Below, in pieces: positions 16,460 through 25,231 of a stretch of DNA of 64,000 nt. Both the position numbers and the translations under genes were made by a program. The notes beneath the pieces are model-generated. The model did no database searches, was not told where the DNA came from, and was given only the letters and a program-made list of their open reading frames with translations. Each line of letters opens with the position of its first letter. The first letter of the stretch is position 1. Source of the stretch: Tissierella praeacuta DSM 18095. GTDB lineage: Bacteria > Bacillota > Clostridia > Tissierellales > Tissierellaceae. The DNA lies in assembly GCF_900128955.1 (NCBI RefSeq), contig NZ_FQTY01000002.1, positions 186,001-250,000 on the forward strand, read 5' to 3'.

Positions 16460-19400
16460 TTGAAAAGACGTACATTTTTAAAAATGTTAGGGGGCATAGG
16501 AGCATTAAGCTTTACTGGATTAACTATAGGATGCAGCAAGAAAGAACCTGTAGACAGTAATGTTCCAGATGAATTCCCGGAATTTTCTCAATTCCCAGGA
16601 CAAAAGCCAGAAGCTAAAATTGATTTAGAAACAGGCACTGTTGAGGTAGAACCATCAATATTGATGAGACATAGTGCATGTTTGGGTTGCTATAGTTCTT
16701 GTGGAAATCGTGTAAAAATTGATAAAAATACTGGAAAGATATTAAGAGTATATGGTAATCCATATAATCCCAATAGTGCAGAACCTCATCTTTCATTTGA
16801 AGAACCTTTGACAGAATCTTACTTAGCTTTCAGTGGCTATAAAGATAAAGGTAGTATTCATCGTGGGGCATTGTGTGCTAGAGGAAATGCTACATTGGAA
16901 TCTCACAACGATCCTATGAGGATATTAGTTCCGTTAAAAAGGACAGGGTCAAGAGGAGAAGGAAAGTGGAAACCAATTACCTGGGATGAGGCAGTGGAAG
17001 AAACAGTAGAAGGTGGAAAGATATTTAAAGATATAGGTGAAGATATTGTAATTGATGGATTTAGGACAGTAAGAGATTTAGATAATCCAATAGATCCAAA
17101 AGCACCAGAATTTGGGTCAAAGGCAAATCAATTAGTATTTTTTGGAGGACGTGGAGATGGCAGAACTTCTTTTGCTGGTAGATTCACAAATTCCTTTGGG
17201 ACTGTAAATAACTTTGGACATGGTTATTCTTGAGGTGGCTCAAAAACACCTGCGGCGCAGGTAATAGCAAGTGGACAAAATCTAAGACCAGATATAAATA
17301 ATGCACAATATATATTATATGCTGGTGCATTTCCAGGACATAGCGGGAAGCCTATGCAAACCATAGCTAGACAAATAAAGTTTAGGGTAAAAGAAGGAAA
17401 TATTAAGTATTCAGTAGTAGATCCAGTGCTTGCTGGGGGAGCTGTTACGCCTCTATATGAAAATAGTGAGTGGGTACCAATAAAGCCAACAACAGATAAT
17501 GCTTTTGGTATGGCATTGATTAGATGGATTATAGAAAATGATAAATATAATAAAGAATTTTTAAGTTCACCTAATTTAGAGGCTGCTGTTTCTAAAGGAT
17601 TTAATGGCTGGACAAATGCTGCTCATTTGGTAATAGATGATCCTAAACATCCAAATTACAAAAAGATGCTTAGGGCTGAAGATTTAGGATTAGAAATAGA
17701 AGAGGAAGAAGAAGATATATTCATAGTAATTGATGATTCTACTAAAGAATTTGCTAGATATGATAAGGTAAAAACAGCAGATTTATTATATGAAGGAAAA
17801 GTAAAAGGATCTAATGGAAAGGAAATAAAAGTAAGGACATCCTTTGTTATTTTAAGGGAAAGTGCATTTAAGCATGAAATAGATGAATATTCAAAGGCAT
17901 GTGGAATTCCAAAGGATAAAATAGTAGAAATAGCAAATGAATTTACTTCTCATGGAACTAAGGTTTCAGCAGATGGAATGGGAAGTACAGCTACTGCAAA
18001 TGGTTCTGATATAACTATGATTCACTATATTTTAATGGCTATGGTGGGAAGTATAAATAAAAAAGGTGGAGCAATTACAAGAAGAAATTCATATAAAACT
18101 GTTTCTCCTGGGCCAAGATATCAGTTAAATATTATACCAGATGGTCCAAAAGCAACAGGTATGAGAATTAGCCGTACTGGCATTAGATATGAAGATACAT
18201 CTGAGTACAAAGAAAAGGTTGCTAAGGGAAAAAATCCTTATCCATCTAAGATGCCATGGCATCCAGTGGGCAGTGGTTCTGATAATCAAGGAATATTTTC
18301 TATTATAAATAAATATCCGTATCAAGCAAAGATAGTTTTAAATTGGATGGCTAACCCTTTATTGGCAGTACCAGCGGCAGCAAGAAAAGAAGTAATAGAA
18401 GCATTGAAGAGCGTTGAAAATGTTCCATTATTTATTTCTTGTGATGCATATATGGGAGAAATGACAGCCTTAGCAGATTATATTATACCAGATACGACTC
18501 CTTATGAGAGTTGGGGATTAGCTAATGTTGAAGGAAATTTTTCAGGGAAAAGTATAACTGTTAGATGGCCAGTAGTAGAACCTGCAACTCCAAAGTTAGA
18601 GGATGGAAGACATATATCCTTTGAAACATATATAATAGATGTTGCTAAAAAGATTGGATTACCAGGGTTTGGGGATAAGGCAATATTAGATATGAATGAT
18701 AATTTATTGCCCCTTAATAGCAGAGAAGACTATTTCCTTAGAGGTATTGCAAATATTGCATATGATGATGAGCCTGTATCTGATATTAAACAAGAAGAAA
18801 TAGAAATGCAAGACTTAGAAAATGCTATTAAAGATTGGTCTAATATATTAACAAAAGAAGAATGGGCTAAAGCATTAAATGTAATTGCAAGAGGTGGTCG
18901 TTTTGAAGAGCATGGCTCAGGGTTTGATGGAGATAATCACAAATATGCTTATAAGGGAGCAGTTAATTTATATATAGAGAAACTTGCAACAAGTAAAAAT
19001 TCATTAACAGGTGAATATTATAGTGGTGTAGCTACTTGGAATCCAGAATCCTTCTCTGATGGCAGTTTAGTAAGAGATGTATTCCCAGAAACAGAATGGC
19101 CATTTAAAGCTGCAAATTATAAACCTAAGTTTAGAAGTGTAAGTATGCTTGTTAATAGTTCTAGTTTAAGGGACTTAAATAAACATAATTATGTTGAATT
19201 AAACACTGAAGATGCTAAGGCATTGGGAATATCCACTATGGATAAGGTTAAAGTAATACCAGCCACAGGTGGGGAATTTGTTGGTCATGCATTAGTTAGA
19301 CCTGGTATAGCAAAGGGTACAATAGGTATAGCATTCGGATATGGACATTGGGAATATGGTGCAAAGGGATATAGCCTTGAAGGAAATACTCAAGATGGTA

Positions 19401-19534
19401 ATGAGGCTATAGGTACAGGTGTACATTTAATGAATCTAATAGATCCAAAAGTAAAAGGAATCTTTGGAATCTCCGAATCCTCAACAGGAGGACCAGGCAG
19501 AAACGGTGGAGCTTATAAGGTGGAGAAGGCATAG
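16460..19534 (+). CDS. ttrA: Selenocysteine TtrA-like (tetrathionate-reductase family) molybdoenzyme, Tat-exported
   Basis: 1024-residue DMSO-reductase-superfamily catalytic subunit read through TGA at 17231-17233 (Sec258). A Tat signal KRRTFLKML is followed by a lipobox-like TIGC. The Fe-S module is C74, C77, C81 and C139. Stretches such as GNPYNP, EGGKIFKDIGEDIVIDGFRTVRDL and the total length fit TtrA as I remember it. Sec lies in SFGTVNNFGHGYS-Sec-GGS, the place of the Cys that ligates Mo in TtrA. The frame stays open for 766 codons beyond the TGA. Start is TTG 16460 after GAGGTGAAGG. The true substrate (tetrathionate, another S compound, arsenate, selenate) is not determined by the sequence. 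Confidence 0.88.
17231..17262 (+). promoter_or_regulatory. Sec codon and candidate SECIS hairpin of ttrA
   Basis: TGA (17231-17233) is followed after 14 bases by ACCTGC (17248-17253), loop GGC and GCAGGT (17257-17262), a perfect GC-rich 6-bp stem in otherwise AT-rich DNA. Geometry matches the fdhA SECIS to within 2 bases, although the loop differs (GGC, or CGGCG if one pair opens). Confidence 0.78.
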
Positions 19535-19548
19535 ATAGGAGTGAAATA

Positions 19549-20211
19549 ATGATACAGGAATTTATTTATATAGCAAAAAAACGATTGGAGATATATGAGT
19601 TTCTATCATTTTCATTTTTAAATACTCCTTCACAAGAATTAATAAACTTAATAAGGAATAATTCAGAATATCTTAAGGAATTAACTATAGATAAAATAGA
19701 TTTTCTTGAGGGAAAAAGTTTAGATTACTTTACTCAAGAATATTATGATAGATTTTTTGTACCTACTTCAAAACTATTCGTACCTCCTTATGAGGCGGCA
19801 ATAAGGAATAAAAAGGTAAAAAACGGAAGGGTTTACTATGGAAAGTTAGATAGTCAAGAGACTTTTCATGTAAAGGCATGCTATGAGATTGTAGATTTCA
19901 GAGTAGAAGAGCTTAATGGTTTTCAACCTCTTATAGAAAATCATTATCCTGACCATATTGCTTTTGAATTAGCTTTTTTAACATCCTTAGTTAATTTTGA
20001 GATTTTGGCATTGGAAAAAGGACAAGTTGAAAAGGCTAATAAGTGGAAAAAGTTAGAGAAGGATTTTCTTGAGGAGCATCTAACCAAGTGGATAAGAGAT
20101 TATGCCATATTGACAAAAGAAAAAGAAGAAGGCTTATATTCCTATCTAATGGGAGCTGCTGCTAGCTGGATAGATTTGGACTTAGAATATTTAATGGAAG
20201 AAAACCAATAA
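19549..20211 (+). CDS. TorD-family chaperone for the TtrA-like enzyme
   Basis: 220-residue helical protein of the TorD family, with the diagnostic central motif YYDRFFVPTSKLFVPPYEAAI (Y-x-R-F-F and PPYE) and YPDHIAFELAFLTSLV. It should bind the TtrA precursor during cofactor loading and quality control before Tat export. It begins 14 bases after ttrA and precedes ttrB, so it is a dedicated operon partner. It differs clearly from the dms-linked chaperone at 11.4-12.1 kb, which fits one chaperone per enzyme. Confidence 0.85.
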   Translation: MIQEFIYIAKKRLEIYEFLSFSFLNTPSQELINLIRNNSEYLKELTIDKIDFLEGKSLDYFTQEYYDRFFVPTSKLFVPPYEAAIRNKKVKNGRVYYGKLDSQETFHVKACYEIVDFRVEELNGFQPLIENHYPDHIAFELAFLTSLVNFEILALEKGQVEKANKWKKLEKDFLEEHLTKWIRDYAILTKEKEEGLYSYLMGAAASWIDLDLEYLMEENQ

Positions 20212-20231
20212 ATTTAAAGAGGTGATTTAAG

Positions 20232-20825
20232 ATGAAAAGATATGGAATGGTTATAGATTTGGAACGTTGTGTTGGATGTCATGCTTGCACTGTTAGTTGT
20301 AAGATGGAAAATGATGTTCCAGAGGGATGTTTTAATACTTGGGTTGAAGAATGGGATACTGGAGAATATCCTCAAGTATCTAGAGTAAAGCTTCCGAAAC
20401 TATGCAATCATTGTATAGATGCACCTTGTATCAAGGCATGTCCTGTAAAAGCAACTTATCATGTTAAAGGTGGTATAGTTGTAGTAGATGAAGAAAAATG
20501 CATAGGGTGTGGAGCTTGCGTTGCAGCATGTCCTTATGATGCAAGATATATGAATAATGAAACAAAGAAGGTTGGGAAATGTACATTCTGTATACAGAGA
20601 GCAGAAGCAGGGTTGTTACCAGCCTGTGTAAGCACTTGTATATCTCATGCAAGATTTTTTGGTGATTTATATGACCCAGAGTCTGAAGTTAGTAAAATGA
20701 TTGAGGAAAATAAAGCAAAGGGATTAAAAGAAGAATTAAACTTGGATCTTGCTGTTACTTATATTGGATTAGATAAGGCTCTAAAGGATGGAGAACCAGA
20801 AGAACGTTATCAAGGTGGTAAATAA
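20232..20825 (+). CDS. ttrB: TtrB-like four-cluster Fe-S subunit
   Basis: 197-residue protein with four [4Fe-4S] motifs: CVGCHACTVSCKMEN (about 13-27), CNHCIDAPCIKACP (about 58-71), CIGCGACVAACPYD (about 89-102) and CTFCIQRAEAGLLPACVSTC (about 117-136). It should pass electrons to the TtrA-like subunit. Salmonella TtrB carries its own Tat signal, as I recall; this one has none and so would be exported as a complex with TtrA. No TtrC-type quinol oxidase follows; tatA and a polyferredoxin follow instead. Confidence 0.88.
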   Translation: MKRYGMVIDLERCVGCHACTVSCKMENDVPEGCFNTWVEEWDTGEYPQVSRVKLPKLCNHCIDAPCIKACPVKATYHVKGGIVVVDEEKCIGCGACVAACPYDARYMNNETKKVGKCTFCIQRAEAGLLPACVSTCISHARFFGDLYDPESEVSKMIEENKAKGLKEELNLDLAVTYIGLDKALKDGEPEERYQGGK

Positions 20826-20858
20826 GTTACCCAATCTGTCATGTAAGGAGGGAGAGCA

Positions 20859-21041
20859 ATGTTTGGTAAACTAGGTACAGGAGAATTGATACTTATATTA
20901 GGTATTGCATTGGTTATATTTGGACCTGGAAAGCTTCCAGAAATAGGAAAGGCATTTGGAAAGGCAATAGGAGAGTTTAAAAATCATGCAAATAAAATAT
21001 CAGAGGATATGGAAATTAATTTGGAAGATAAAAAGGCATAA
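20859..21041 (+). CDS. tatA: Twin-arginine translocase component TatA (copy 1)
   Basis: 60-residue protein with one N-terminal membrane helix (GELILILGIALVIFGPGKLPEIG), the conserved FGPxKLPE hinge and an amphipathic helix. TatA oligomers form the export path for folded cofactor-containing proteins. It is encoded directly after ttrB and is nearly identical to the second TatA at 29.46 kb, so the two are recent paralogues. Ribosome binding site AAGGAGGGAG. Confidence 0.93.
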   Translation: MFGKLGTGELILILGIALVIFGPGKLPEIGKAFGKAIGEFKNHANKISEDMEINLEDKKA

Positions 21042-21042
21042 T

Positions 21043-21082
21043 TATAAGAACAAGGTACTAATTTTAGTACCTTGTTCTTATA
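21043..21082 (+). terminator. Hairpin ending the ttr operon
   Basis: Arms of 19 bases (21043-21061 and 21064-21082) pair perfectly, starting 1 base after the tatA stop. The descending arm is U-rich (CTTGTTCTTATA) but there is no long T run after it. Confidence 0.7.
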
Positions 21083-21098
21083 GCCATTAATTAGTTTA

Positions 21099-21127
21099 TT
21101 GACAAAATAAAAGACATACAATAGTAT
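21099..21127 (+). promoter_or_regulatory. Sigma-A promoter before the polyferredoxin/sensor operon
   Basis: TTGACA (21099-21104) and TAGTAT (21122-21127) are separated by 17 bases. The transcript would begin about 50 bases before the polyferredoxin gene. This gives the sensory genes a promoter independent of the sigma-54 promoter they are thought to control. Confidence 0.6.
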
Positions 21128-21188
21128 CATAGATAAAGATAGTTTGTAAATTATTAGAGAATTACTCAGCTAATATGGAGAGATGAAT

Positions 21189-22340
21189 ATGTTAAAATTT
21201 GAAAGCATAATAGATGCCGTCACTTCTAGAATGGAACCAATATTTATAAATCAACAACGTTGCTCGAGGATACGTTCTCCTTTGAGTAAATGTAGTAAAT
21301 GTATAGATATTTGTCCAACAAATGGAATAGATATTAAAAATACCCAAATTAATCTTAATGACAATTGCATTAAATGTGGACTTTGTGCATCAGTATGTCC
21401 TAATGGTGCCATATCCATTCAAGAACCAACGGAATTAAATCTATATAACTATATAGTAGAGAGTGGAAAAGCAAATAACAAAGTGGCTTTAACTTGTAGA
21501 AAGAATAGTAATATATCCAATGATATTTTTAGAGTTCCCTGTTTAGGAAGCCTAAATTTAGAATTTCTATTAGGTATAGATATTTTACCCTTTGAAGTGA
21601 ATGTTATTTTTTCTAAGGAAATATGTAAGGAATGTAGTGTAGAGAATGGCATTAATTATTACTTGAATAGTATGGAAAAGGTAAAGAAAATTGAGAGAAC
21701 TCTAAATCTAGCAGGGGATTCTATAAAACATATGGAGAGTATTCCTAAAATCAAGAAAAACAAGATATTAAATGATAATGAAGTTGATGATGAGAGAAGG
21801 GAATTTTTATTTTCAGCTTTTAGATCAGTTAAAAAACTTCCTAGTTTTGCAATAAAATATGTACTAGGTTCCAATGAGGAAGAAAAGAAATCCAGAGAAA
21901 TAGTTCCAAATCCAACTTTCTCAAAATATCCAATATTAACTAAAATTTTTAATGAGGAAAAAGATAAATTAGCATCTAATATTGAAATGATAGATTATTT
22001 AAAACCTTCATTAAAAGGAGTATGTAATTTTTGCAGGGCTTGCGTCATACTTTGTCCTATGGGGGCGTTAAAATATAAAGAAGATGAGGACAAGGTAGAC
22101 ATTTTGTTAATAAATGAAGCTTGTACTGGTTGTGGATTATGTACTGAGGTTTGCTACTATAAATCATTAGAATTGAAACCTAAAAAGGTAGATGATTTTA
22201 CAGTAATGCAGCCAAGGATAATTGCTAGTGGAACTAAACAAAGATGTAGTATATGTAAGCAAATAATCACTTCTAGTGAAATAACGGAAATTTGCTTATC
22301 TTGCATAAAATCTGGGAAAGGGAATGGGAGGCAAATATGA
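21189..22340 (+). CDS. Polyferredoxin-like multicluster Fe-S protein
   Basis: 383-residue cytoplasmic protein without signal peptide. An N-terminal ferredoxin pair (CSKCIDICPTNGI and CIKCGLCASVCPNGA, about 35-75) is followed by a middle domain with further Cys (LTCRK, FRVPCLG, CKEC). A second ferredoxin pair follows (CNFCRACVILCPMGA, CTGCGLCTEVC; about 278-325), and the tail carries a CxxC...CxxC knuckle (CSICK, CLSC). It could feed electrons to the TtrA-like enzyme or report redox state to the sensor genes it precedes. Start ATG 21189 is preferred over ATG 21183 because of spacing from GGAGAG. The function is inferred from context only. Confidence 0.75.
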   Translation: MLKFESIIDAVTSRMEPIFINQQRCSRIRSPLSKCSKCIDICPTNGIDIKNTQINLNDNCIKCGLCASVCPNGAISIQEPTELNLYNYIVESGKANNKVALTCRKNSNISNDIFRVPCLGSLNLEFLLGIDILPFEVNVIFSKEICKECSVENGINYYLNSMEKVKKIERTLNLAGDSIKHMESIPKIKKNKILNDNEVDDERREFLFSAFRSVKKLPSFAIKYVLGSNEEEKKSREIVPNPTFSKYPILTKIFNEEKDKLASNIEMIDYLKPSLKGVCNFCRACVILCPMGALKYKEDEDKVDILLINEACTGCGLCTEVCYYKSLELKPKKVDDFTVMQPRIIASGTKQRCSICKQIITSSEITEICLSCIKSGKGNGRQI

Positions 22341-23347
22341 AAAAATCCATAACAGCAATAATACTATTAATAATATTATTGGCAATATCTATTCCCCATA
22401 TGGAAAAAAGATTTGATAAGTATATTAACAAAGGTACAAATGTGAAATATAGAATTGGCGTTATTACAGCTACAGATATTAGAATGGGAAAAGTTGAAGC
22501 CATGATAGATGGATTATATCATTATGGATACAAGAAAGAAGAATTAGAAATTATTATAAAAAATGCTAAGGGAGATAGGAGTAAGCTTGACTCCTTTGCA
22601 GAAGAATTAGTCGAAGAAAATGTAGATATTATCATAACTACTGGAACTTTTGAAACATCTGCTGCTAAAAAGTATGCAGATAATAAGGAAATCCCTATAA
22701 TATTTATTGGTGTAAGTTGTACTGTAGAGCTTGGTTTTATAGATGATATAATTTCACCAGGATGTAATATAACAGGAGTTGATAGCCATTATGTTAGGCT
22801 ATCTGGTAAAAGATTAGAGTTCTTAAAGAGAATAGTACCAGATACTAAAAATGTATTAATATTGTATAATCCCCTAACCACACCTTTTGGACCGAGTTCC
22901 AAATTCTTATATGAGGCAGCGGATAAGCTTAAAATAGAGTTGGAATTAATTTCAGTTACAAATAGAGATGAAATTATTAAAACCATATCTGAAAACCATA
23001 CTAAGTTTGACGGTATAATGTTAATGTGTAGTTTGTTATTTGAATCAACAATTGAAGATATAGTAAATGCATCACTAGAATATAAAATTCCTGTTATGGG
23101 TGTTAATGATACTCAAGTTGAAAAGGGGATATTGGCATTTTATGGCAGTACCAATTATAATGAAGGTTTTCAATCTGCTAGATTGGTAGCGAATATTCTT
23201 GAAGGTCAAAATCCAAAAATAATCCCAATAGAGTCTCCAGAAAATTTGGAGCTTCATATAAATATAGATACAGCTAAAGCATTAGGGATAGAAATTGATT
23301 ATTCTAAGATGACCTTTGTAGATAAATTTGTAAAAACTGAAAGGTAG
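22337..23347 (+). CDS. Membrane-anchored ABC-type substrate-binding protein (sensor accessory)
   Basis: 336-residue protein of the ABC_sub_bind (TrpX-like) family. It has one N-terminal hydrophobic segment (ITAIILLIILLAISIP), then two Rossmann-like lobes: YRIGVITATD, IIITTGTFETSAAKKYAD, IPIIFIGVS, NVLILYNPLTTPFGPS, and GVNDTQVEKGILAFYGS. No permease or ATPase is adjacent; the next genes are a histidine kinase and its response regulator. It therefore probably presents a ligand to the kinase. ATG 22337 overlaps the preceding stop (ATGA) and follows GGGAGG; the longer frame from 22292 lies inside the upstream gene. Confidence 0.82.
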   Translation: MKKSITAIILLIILLAISIPHMEKRFDKYINKGTNVKYRIGVITATDIRMGKVEAMIDGLYHYGYKKEELEIIIKNAKGDRSKLDSFAEELVEENVDIIITTGTFETSAAKKYADNKEIPIIFIGVSCTVELGFIDDIISPGCNITGVDSHYVRLSGKRLEFLKRIVPDTKNVLILYNPLTTPFGPSSKFLYEAADKLKIELELISVTNRDEIIKTISENHTKFDGIMLMCSLLFESTIEDIVNASLEYKIPVMGVNDTQVEKGILAFYGSTNYNEGFQSARLVANILEGQNPKIIPIESPENLELHINIDTAKALGIEIDYSKMTFVDKFVKTER

Positions 23348-23353
23348 AATTAT

Positions 23354-25231
23354 ATGGGAGGAAATAGGGAAGGAAAAATAAAAAAACATTTTTTAGTTAG
23401 CATAAAATCTAAATTGATTTTTATGATGCTTGGTGTATCTATTATCCCATTAATATTATTGGCTTTGATTAATATTAAGACATTAAAGAATGAAGTAGAA
23501 GAGTCTATACATAAAGAACATGAATTAACTGCATCAAAAATATCACAAACAGTAGTTGAAATGGTAAAGACAACACAGGAATCATTGGAAACTATGGGCA
23601 TGACAAATTTAGGATTATTTGACGGTGATAATAAATATAATAGAGAAGATATAATATATAGGATGTTAAAAAGATATCATCATTTAGAGGAGATATCTAT
23701 GATAGCTCCCAATGGTATGGAATTAGTAAAAATATCAAAAAGATATGCCATTTCTCCCAAAGAGTTGAGAAATATTTCCGAAGAGGAAAAATTTCAAATC
23801 CTAAAGCAGGGGAACTTGTATATTGGAAAGCCAGAAATAGATTTAGATAATCAAATTGTTTTTGAATTGGGAATTCCAGTTGGTGGAAATCAAGAATATT
23901 TAACAGGGGCTATTATAGCAAAGATGAGCCTTAGACAAATAATGAAAAAGATAAACTCCACAAAGACAAAAGAAGGAAGTTATATTATTTTAATAGATGA
24001 TGCAGGCTCTTTAATTGGTCATTCTGACTATAGCCAAGTGACTAGAAGACAAGATGTAACTAAAAGTAGAGGAGTTAAAAATTTACTCAAGATTAAAACA
24101 GAAAAAGATAAGGATTCAAAGTATGAAAAGTTTGAAACTATGATTTATGAATCTTATTTAGGAGAAAATGTTTTAGGAGTATATGGTTTAATTCCAATAG
24201 TTGATTGGGGAGTAGTAGTTGAGCAGCCTTTGGATAGTGCTTATGCTAACATTAGATTAGTCATAGCTAAGATTGGAATTACTTTTGTATTGACCATATT
24301 AATGATTGCTTTATTTGGCTCTTTTCTAATATATCTTTTTATGAAGCCAGTGGAGGAACTAGAGAAGGGTGTTGATTCTGTAAAAAGTGGAAATTTTGAC
24401 TATAAAATACCAAGACGAAATAATGATGAAATTGGGAAAGTAATAGAAGCATTTAATGATATGACAGAAGAAATTAAGAAAAGAAGAGAAAATGAAAGTT
24501 TAATAATGATAGCAGAAAAAAGGGCGGCAATAGGTACTTTAGCAGCTGGAGTAGCACATGAAATTAATAATCCTATGAATAATTTGGGATTTTATGCAAC
24601 TGATTTATTGGAAAGATTGGAAACAGAAGATATAAACTTTTTATATAGTAACAAGATTATACAAAATTATTTAGAAATAATAAAGGAACAAATTAGCAGA
24701 TGTTCAGCAATTACTCAGAACTTATTAAAATTTTCCAGGGAATCAAAGGTTAATATTAAATTAGTTAATATATCTAAGATAATTGAAGATATTTTAAAAT
24801 TAATGGAACATAGATTAAAGAAGCAGAATATAGATATTGTATTTAAAATAGATTCAATAGAACCTATAATATTAGCAGATGAATCTCAGATGCAGCAAAT
24901 GTTGTTAAATATAATAACTAATGCAGTAGATGCTATGGAAGATAAAGGGACATTAACAATAGATATTAAGGAAATAGATGATAATTTACTATTATTATCA
25001 ATATCTGACACTGGATATGGTATAAAGGAACAAGATAAAGGAAGGATATTTGACCCTTTTTATACAACAAAACCAATTGGCAAAGGAACTGGGTTAGGTT
25101 TATCAATTAGCCAAGCTATAGTTGAAAGGATGAGAGGCTCTATTGAAATACATAGTAAAGAAAATATAGGGACTAAAGTATTGATAAAACTTCCAATTTC
25201 TAAGGAGGTGGAGGGAAATGGAGAATTTTAA
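23354..25231 (+). CDS. Membrane sensor histidine kinase (extracellular Cache-like, HAMP, HisKA)
   Basis: 625-residue kinase. The first membrane helix is about 21-42 and the second about 300-327, bounding a roughly 255-residue extracellular domain with a Cache-like pattern (GSYIILIDDAGSLIGHS, VVVEQPLDSAYANI). A HAMP segment (PVEELEKGVDSVKSGNFDYK) follows, then HisKA with phospho-acceptor H402 in AHEINNPMNN, and an HATPase domain with NAVDAM, DTGYGI and GTGLGLS. It is NtrB-like in its catalytic part. The 14-base overlap with the sigma-54 activator gene makes the partnership clear. The ligand is unknown, but tetrathionate or another acceptor of the TtrA-like enzyme is the natural guess. Confidence 0.88.
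   Translation: MGGNREGKIKKHFLVSIKSKLIFMMLGVSIIPLILLALINIKTLKNEVEESIHKEHELTASKISQTVVEMVKTTQESLETMGMTNLGLFDGDNKYNREDIIYRMLKRYHHLEEISMIAPNGMELVKISKRYAISPKELRNISEEEKFQILKQGNLYIGKPEIDLDNQIVFELGIPVGGNQEYLTGAIIAKMSLRQIMKKINSTKTKEGSYIILIDDAGSLIGHSDYSQVTRRQDVTKSRGVKNLLKIKTEKDKDSKYEKFETMIYESYLGENVLGVYGLIPIVDWGVVVEQPLDSAYANIRLVIAKIGITFVLTILMIALFGSFLIYLFMKPVEELEKGVDSVKSGNFDYKIPRRNNDEIGKVIEAFNDMTEEIKKRRENESLIMIAEKRAAIGTLAAGVAHEINNPMNNLGFYATDLLERLETEDINFLYSNKIIQNYLEIIKEQISRCSAITQNLLKFSRESKVNIKLVNISKIIEDILKLMEHRLKKQNIDIVFKIDSIEPIILADESQMQQMLLNIITNAVDAMEDKGTLTIDIKEIDDNLLLLSISDTGYGIKEQDKGRIFDPFYTTKPIGKGTGLGLSISQAIVERMRGSIEIHSKENIGTKVLIKLPISKEVEGNGEF

Noticed and set aside
17231-17233. ttrA split into two genes
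   Set aside because: The frame continues unbroken through the 41 codons between the two open frames, at the Mo-ligand position, with a hairpin after the TGA.
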